A stretch of 64,000 bases of DNA from Medicago truncatula. Lineage: Eukaryota > Streptophyta > Magnoliopsida > Fabales > Fabaceae. The stretch lies in assembly GCF_003473485.1 (NCBI RefSeq), contig NC_053043.1, positions 1,560,001-1,624,000 on the forward strand. The letters are read 5' to 3'. Within the stretch, counting starts at the first letter, position 1; each line of letters opens with the position of its first letter. Made by a program: the position numbers and the translations under genes. The notes beneath the pieces are model-generated. The model was not told the origin of the DNA. It saw nothing but the letters and a program-made list of their open reading frames with translations, and searched no databases. Positions 59,101 through 64,000 of this stretch are shown here, piece by piece.

Positions 59101-61261
59101 TTTTTGCAATAGTTATGGTGGGACATTATATATTGAATTTAGTGTAATTTTCTTCTCATATAGTTGTGGTTAGTAGACAGAACTTTCAGACAATACGTAA
59201 CTGCAGGTGGAGGGTGATTGGATGGTAATTTGGAGACTTGCAGTGCAGCCAAAGGTGAGAAATTTTGTCTGGAAAGTGAAAGTGGCCGAAAATTGTCTAC
59301 TAACACGTGTAAAACTAACTAATAAAGAAATGCATGATGGGACTAAACAAGTCATAAATAGAATAGTGTATAACCATAATGCAGGTGACACCTATCCTTT
59401 TCAAAAAAAGACTTAAAAAAACAAGTCATACCTTGTTATCTCCATTTCTTAGGTATTCCAAACAATGTTGAACAACATGATTTCCATTATTGTCTTTTAT
59501 GAGAATCAAGAATCCTGGTTCAAGAGCTGATACGACTAATGAAACTTGTTGCTTAGTTTTGAGAGTCTCGATCAGCTTCTGCACAACACGAGTGCTGTGG
59601 GAAGGAGAGAACAATGAGGTCAAGTTCAACATTAGATAATAAGTACATTATTTCATATTAGTTATAAAATAGTTGCATGACTACCCGTGAGTATTTAACG
59701 AGATTCTGACAAGCTGCCCCGGCTCCTGGATAACCATCAGTATGATCTGCATCCTCTGCTCTTCACTACATACATCCAACAACTTCCGTATAAGATAATT
59801 TCCAAAAGGACTCATCATAAGTTCGACCACATGACCAATGATCTCATTAAATATCATTTGAATATCTTCCATTCTACCCTCATCAAACATTCTCTGCAAG
59901 AACCTGCCGCCATTTTGATCTTTGGCCATTAAATATATGCACCCTCGAGCTTCCATCAGGGAATTATACTTAGGTTGCATAGTGAATGGTGAACCAGTCC
60001 TAGAACTTCTAGGATTTTCACATGCTCCCACAACCTGCTGTTGAATGTCTAGTTCTGGCCTATGTGGATACTTAGCAAAGCCAAATTCACGCGCGGCATT
60101 TTGAAACCTCAATCGATCCGAACCTCTTGCACCAACATAAATTAATCCTTCACCCTGTAAGATGAAGCTCCCCTCACTTGTAACGGAATCCATATCTATA
60201 TTTTCTTGTGGGATTCTAGCATTTGAAGGTGGCACAGCTCTAGGATTAATCCTAGAATTACCACGAAGGGAATCGAAAGGCAATCTTGACATTGAAACTT
60301 CATGCAAGAAATCCATTCCAAGTGAAGCATCGCTAACAGCTGAATTTCTTCTCAAGGATGGTGTAACAATCTCAGGTGTCAAACTTCCTCTACAATAGTA
60401 ATCATTCATCATCTCTCTTCTATGATAAGGAGAATCCATTGAACCACCAAAACCATTCAATTGAGAGTACGTAATGTCTCGCAAGCGCAACCCACGGACA
60501 AGTCCTACTGATCCAAATGAATTAGCTACTTCGTAATCTCGGCTTAATGCCGAATTCCTTTCAGCTCCATGATGATTGATAGGGCTTCTCAACATAGAGG
60601 ACTGAAACCCCACATAATCAGAATCCAAAAAACCTCTCTTATAACCATCAAAATCCACATACTTATCATGATTATTAAAATTATCAACATTGATTGGATT
60701 CAAAAAAGTAAAATCATTAACATTACTAGCATTCTCTTGATGTTGATTGCCATTACTACCACCAATGTGCATTTTACTGAAATTGCCACATAGATCAACA
60801 AACCTCTTTGACTCAGTGTTGTCCTTAGAATCCAACCAGAATGTGTTGTTATTGGGGCTACAGCCATACGATGTTCCCGTTCCAGTTCCAGTTCCAGAAG
60901 ACATGGTGGATTTAAGATCCTCCATAAAAGATGGTGTTGTTGGTGAACCATTATCAGAAAACAAGCTTGAGGATGAACCATGATCAGATTGAATAGAAAA
61001 ACCACTTCCAGTAGTGACAGTTGATGAAGACCTTGAAAAATTCATCTGATTCAAATTCTCTTCATCATAATAAAAATTCATCACACCATTACCAAAACCA
61101 TGATTTTCCTGTTTCATTAAATGATCATGAACAAGATTGTGTGATGATGATGCATGAGGGATCTCATTCAACAACATTTCAAACTCTTTTCCATCATCTT
61201 TCACGTTTTCTATAACCTTTTTCACCATATCAAACAAACAACAATGGTTTCTTTCACACAA
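56105..61261 (-). CDS. Pumilio/PUF-repeat RNA-binding protein (APUM family)
   Basis: Five exons: 61261-59685, 59594-59432, 57677-57514, 56844-56586, 56212-56105. They sum to 2271 nt (756 residues plus stop), all in phase. The long N-terminal part is low-complexity (Ser, Asn, Gly) with no known domain. The C-terminal about 330 residues form a PUM homology domain with eight repeats, recognisable by NGGRFLQ, FGNYLIRK, THGTRVVQK, NGNHVVQH, HGCCVLPK, YGNYVVQY, FSSRVVEK and HANYVIQK, ending KKIFSHKLLKK. PUF proteins bind mRNA 3' untranslated regions and repress or destabilise transcripts in the cytoplasm. Repeats 1, 2, 5 and 7 depart from the classic recognition residues. Start: MCERNHCC gives the longest frame; MVKKVIENV (61228) is the alternative. 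It resembles the APUM7-12 group more than APUM1-6. Confidence 0.9.
57025..57190. repeat. Small inverted-repeat element in pumilio intron 3
   Basis: Left tttggatcctctaaagtgag pairs with the right end tcactttaaaggagccggat followed by ccc, in inverse. Phrases cactttag and aaagtgag recur nearby (57230-57245, 57370-57385). Probably a MITE; ends not resolved. Confidence 0.45.
57678..59431. other. Pumilio intron 2 (1.75 kb)
   Basis: A large intron between PUF repeats 4 and 5, AT-rich, containing the LINE fragment at about 59205-59340. The short open frame at 58241-58480 has no recognisable features. Confidence 0.6.
59205..59340 (+). mobile_element. LINE fragment: RVT-associated zinc-binding domain
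   Basis: The plus strand reads VEGDWMVIWRLAVQPKVRNF then VWKVKVAENCLLTRVKL. This is the W..IW.L..PPKVRNFLW pattern of the zinc-binding region after reverse transcriptase in plant non-LTR elements. It is short, truncated at both ends, and antisense to the pumilio gene. Confidence 0.6.
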
Positions 61262-62436
61262 AACAGAGAAATTCAGTCTTGAGATAGTGATTGAAGAAGA
61301 GTGAATGACAGAAAAAGCTTGAATGGATTGATCGTAGGATTAGGGATTGAAGAATTGAATTGGATTTGATGCATTTGAAAAAAGTAATGATCTCATTTTG
61401 GGGTTTGTTTTTAAGGAGTTTGGTGAAGCATGTAAAGATTGAATACACACCGTAACACACAACACAGAGAATAAAAACAAACAAACCAAACACTTACGTT
61501 GGCAGCATGTGTGTTAAGTATTCAGAAACACTTTTTGTGCCAAGTAGATAACTTCTCTGCACAACTACAAATACTAATCTCAATCTCTTGAATCCGATAT
61601 TTACCATTTTAGATACACGTTCGTTTCATATATATCCAAAAAAAAAAAAAAAACTCATACGTGTGTGGAGAAATCCGCGTTTGAAATTCAATCACAACGT
61701 CCGACTTAAATTTTTTGGTATTTTTATCGGTTGAAATCAGACTTCTTGACCGTTCCAAAGACACTTTATTACTTTTTTTTACGAATATTATTTGAAATTT
61801 CTATTGGGTTTTTAATTTTTTTAATGATAACTAATTAAGATGAAACTTTAAGCGTATTGGGCACGCTTTAAATGATTATTGTTTTTTATGAAAGTTGTTT
61901 AATTGTTATGGTTGATATTATTAAATAAAATTGAAAAAGGAAAATAAATATAATCCAAAAAGAATTTATGTTGCTTGATACTAACTTACCGACCTCCAAA
62001 ATATTTTTTAGGATTTGTTTATTAAAATATTTCTTTTTATAATATCTATAAAAAAAATGCCCTTCTTTTTTTTGTACAAAATAAACACTCTCCTTTAATT
62101 CCCCTAAGAACAATATACTCTCCTTTAATCATTTTTCTTCAAAACAAACCCCTCCTTTAATGATTTGTATTTTTTTACGTATTGATCACTCTTTTTGCTA
62201 CTTTACGTATTTATCATTCTGGTAATTAAAATTAGATTTACCTCCCTTCAAAAAATTAGATTTACCTTTTGTGCTTTGCTTTTTTTTTCTTTACCAAAAT
62301 AAAAAATATATTTCTTTTTCAATTTTACTAATCGGATAATAAATTACAACCAATAGTACTTTTGACAAAATAGTACTATCACTGTGAATTCAGATAAAAT
62401 ATATTTATAATAAAGACTAGTTTAGTTAACAAAAAA
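61262..62436. other. Pumilio promoter and intergenic region
   Basis: 5' flank of the pumilio gene, then AT-rich DNA with an A-run at about 61638-61652 and imperfect repeats of ctcctttaat (62091-62160). No gene or clear regulatory motif can be supported. Confidence 0.4.
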
Positions 62437-62466
62437 CTAGTACTTTTATCCGTACTACCGCCCGGA
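62437..62466 (-). repeat. Possible degenerate Helitron 3' terminus
   Basis: On the minus strand CCGGGCGGTAGTACGG is followed by ATAAAAGTA then CTAG (62440-62437) and T. This matches the layout of Helitron 3' ends (hairpin, short spacer, CTAG, host T), but the stem has mismatches. The remainder of the element would extend toward higher coordinates; its 5' end was not found and it has no coding genes. Confidence 0.35.
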
Positions 62467-64000
62467 ACATTAACAATTGAGAAGTTGATATATTGCAATA
62501 TGATCTATTACATCGAAAATAAAACGATTCAATATTTTATGTGTGCGTCGTACGGGCGAGATATATGTAAAATATATTACTGTCATGAATTGATATAGAT
62601 AAAATTACCATTAAGAATTCAATTCAAAAACAATGTATAGTAAATAACACATAAAAACACTATTAAGATAACTAACGTGATCCATAATTCGATAGAAGTT
62701 CAGATTGTGAAATCTCACTCTAAATTTGTATCTAAGTGAGTTTGAAGAGTTGGTACGTTTGGATAGAAGCTAGCGTTAAGGCTTTTTGTTTTCTAAAAAA
62801 ATTGACTTTTTATCATCCAGTTAAGGCTCTTTGTAGAGTGGATGTTGGATGCAAGAATATGAAATCTCAAAAATCATACACTTTAGAAATTTCTTATGAA
62901 GCTTTATGTTTACCTCATCCTTGTACGTTTGCGTTTGTTTGATTGTAAAAAAATAATCAAGTTTGCATTCAAATCTGGCTATTTAATGAAAAATTAACAT
63001 TACTAATGAAAGAAGTATGGAGACAGCATAATTGTGCCAACACTACCAATTACAATACTCATTATAACTTTTCACAAATTGCCATACTACAAACCTTTGT
63101 CATAGTAAATATCAACATAAGTCCCCTAAGCTGTTTTAACGATCATCAAATCTCTACCACTTCTATCAACATGTGCCATAAAGTGTACTTTCTTGTCTGA
63201 TGAAGTGTTTAGCGCTTCCAATTCCTTCATGCATATTCTTGGTTGAGATACCTATAATTTTGAAGGCATGTTGGCGCCACATCTGCCAAATCATGTGCAA
63301 CAAAAGAATAGCTCTATCAACGATTCGATATACAAAATCAATTTAAATTAGCTACACAATGCTCCTTGAAAAATCATAAAACCAAGCAAAGAAAGAACTT
63401 TCAAACAGTTGATACCTTACAAATTGATCAAAATGGCCAAAATAGACTCAAAATCCCAATATTTACTTTTTACTTTCAACTCAAAACAAACTGATATAGT
63501 TGCAACTTGCAATCAACATACATTTATAGCGCGCTGCAGAATATGTGATCCTTGATTTTACAAAGACTTTAATTGTTAGATTGATAAATTGTCTTCTTGC
63601 TGTTCAATTTCACATTTCTACAACATTTAAAATAACTACCAACAGGGGCACATTTATTTCAATTAAGCATAGAAAAATAAAAGACACTTGTAGTCTTAAA
63701 TTGATATGGAATGAGCCATGCTTGGTCCAACTGAGTTGTTCAAAATCCATAGCATATGATCTTTGATAAATCTATGAAGTGATGAATAACCTTTATAAAA
63801 AATAAAAAAATTGTAGACGAAAGAGAGGATTATTATTAACCTTTATCAGTTGACTTACACTGATAAAATTACAATCAACAAATAGTTCCCAACTTATACT
63901 CACAAATTAAGCATGCAATTAGCAGCCCCAAGCAGTTCTTCAATGGCCGTGTACTATGTCCTAGATTTGCTTTCTTGACATGTTGCACACAAACAATTAA
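62467..64000. other. Intergenic to window end, no gene seen
   Basis: AT-rich. Open frames at 62736-62942, 63006-63200 and 63545-63766 show no family features. The minus strand around 63300-63180 (LLLHMIWQMWRQHAF) faintly recalls retroelement RNase H linkers, too weak to call. Confidence 0.4.

Noticed and set aside
59681-61261. The pumilio exon 1 frame as a complete 526-residue gene
   Set aside because: It ends in intron sequence after NTHG; four further exons complete the PUF domain in phase.

Overview
This is plant nuclear DNA: AT-rich, with intron-split genes, GT-AG splice sites and dense transposon debris. The proteins (CP24, plastid FabZ, LNK1, a pumilio protein, class III peroxidases, an S1-homologue secreted protein) and the repeat families point to a legume. 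Medicago truncatula or a close relative is my best guess, from pattern recognition only. I joined exons by hand; where the joined lengths are a whole number of codons I treat the model as strong.

Layout. 1-2535: repeats, then a G-box promoter. 2536-3513 (+): LHCB6/CP24. 3971-21303 (-): plastid 3-hydroxyacyl-ACP dehydratase (FabZ), whose transit-peptide exon lies about 15.5 kb from exon 2. Most of that first intron is an apparently intact Helitron, 7887 to about 19363. It carries a 10-exon RepHel transposase-helicase (1627 codons) and an 11-exon RPA70-like gene (555 codons), both open from start to stop. The Helitron itself sits in an intron of a decayed plus-strand gene. 21304-33400 is repeat-rich: several nonautonomous elements with perfect 9-bp target duplications, a Pro/Gly-repeat secreted protein (24761-25297), an S1-homologue gene (30153-30575) and a decayed Ty3/gypsy gag.

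33401-42981 holds an inverted duplication of a class III peroxidase gene. The left copy (minus strand) is intact. The right copy is a pseudogene with a 29-bp deletion and two transposon insertions, for which the left copy preserves the empty sites. Between the copies lie a copia pol fragment split by a 1300-bp solo LTR and a CACTA-like deletion derivative. 43553-45276 (+) is a receptor-like pseudokinase with almost no ectodomain. 45932-49604 (-) is LNK1, a circadian-clock coactivator whose first coding exon I could not place. 56105-61261 (-) is a PUF-repeat (pumilio) RNA-binding protein. 61262-64000 is intergenic and includes a possible second Helitron terminus.

There is no operon-like logic; these are independent host genes. 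LHCB6 and LNK1 are both light/clock-type genes with CACGTG boxes upstream. The most notable structure is the intact Helitron nested in, and co-oriented with, an essential plastid lipid-synthesis gene.
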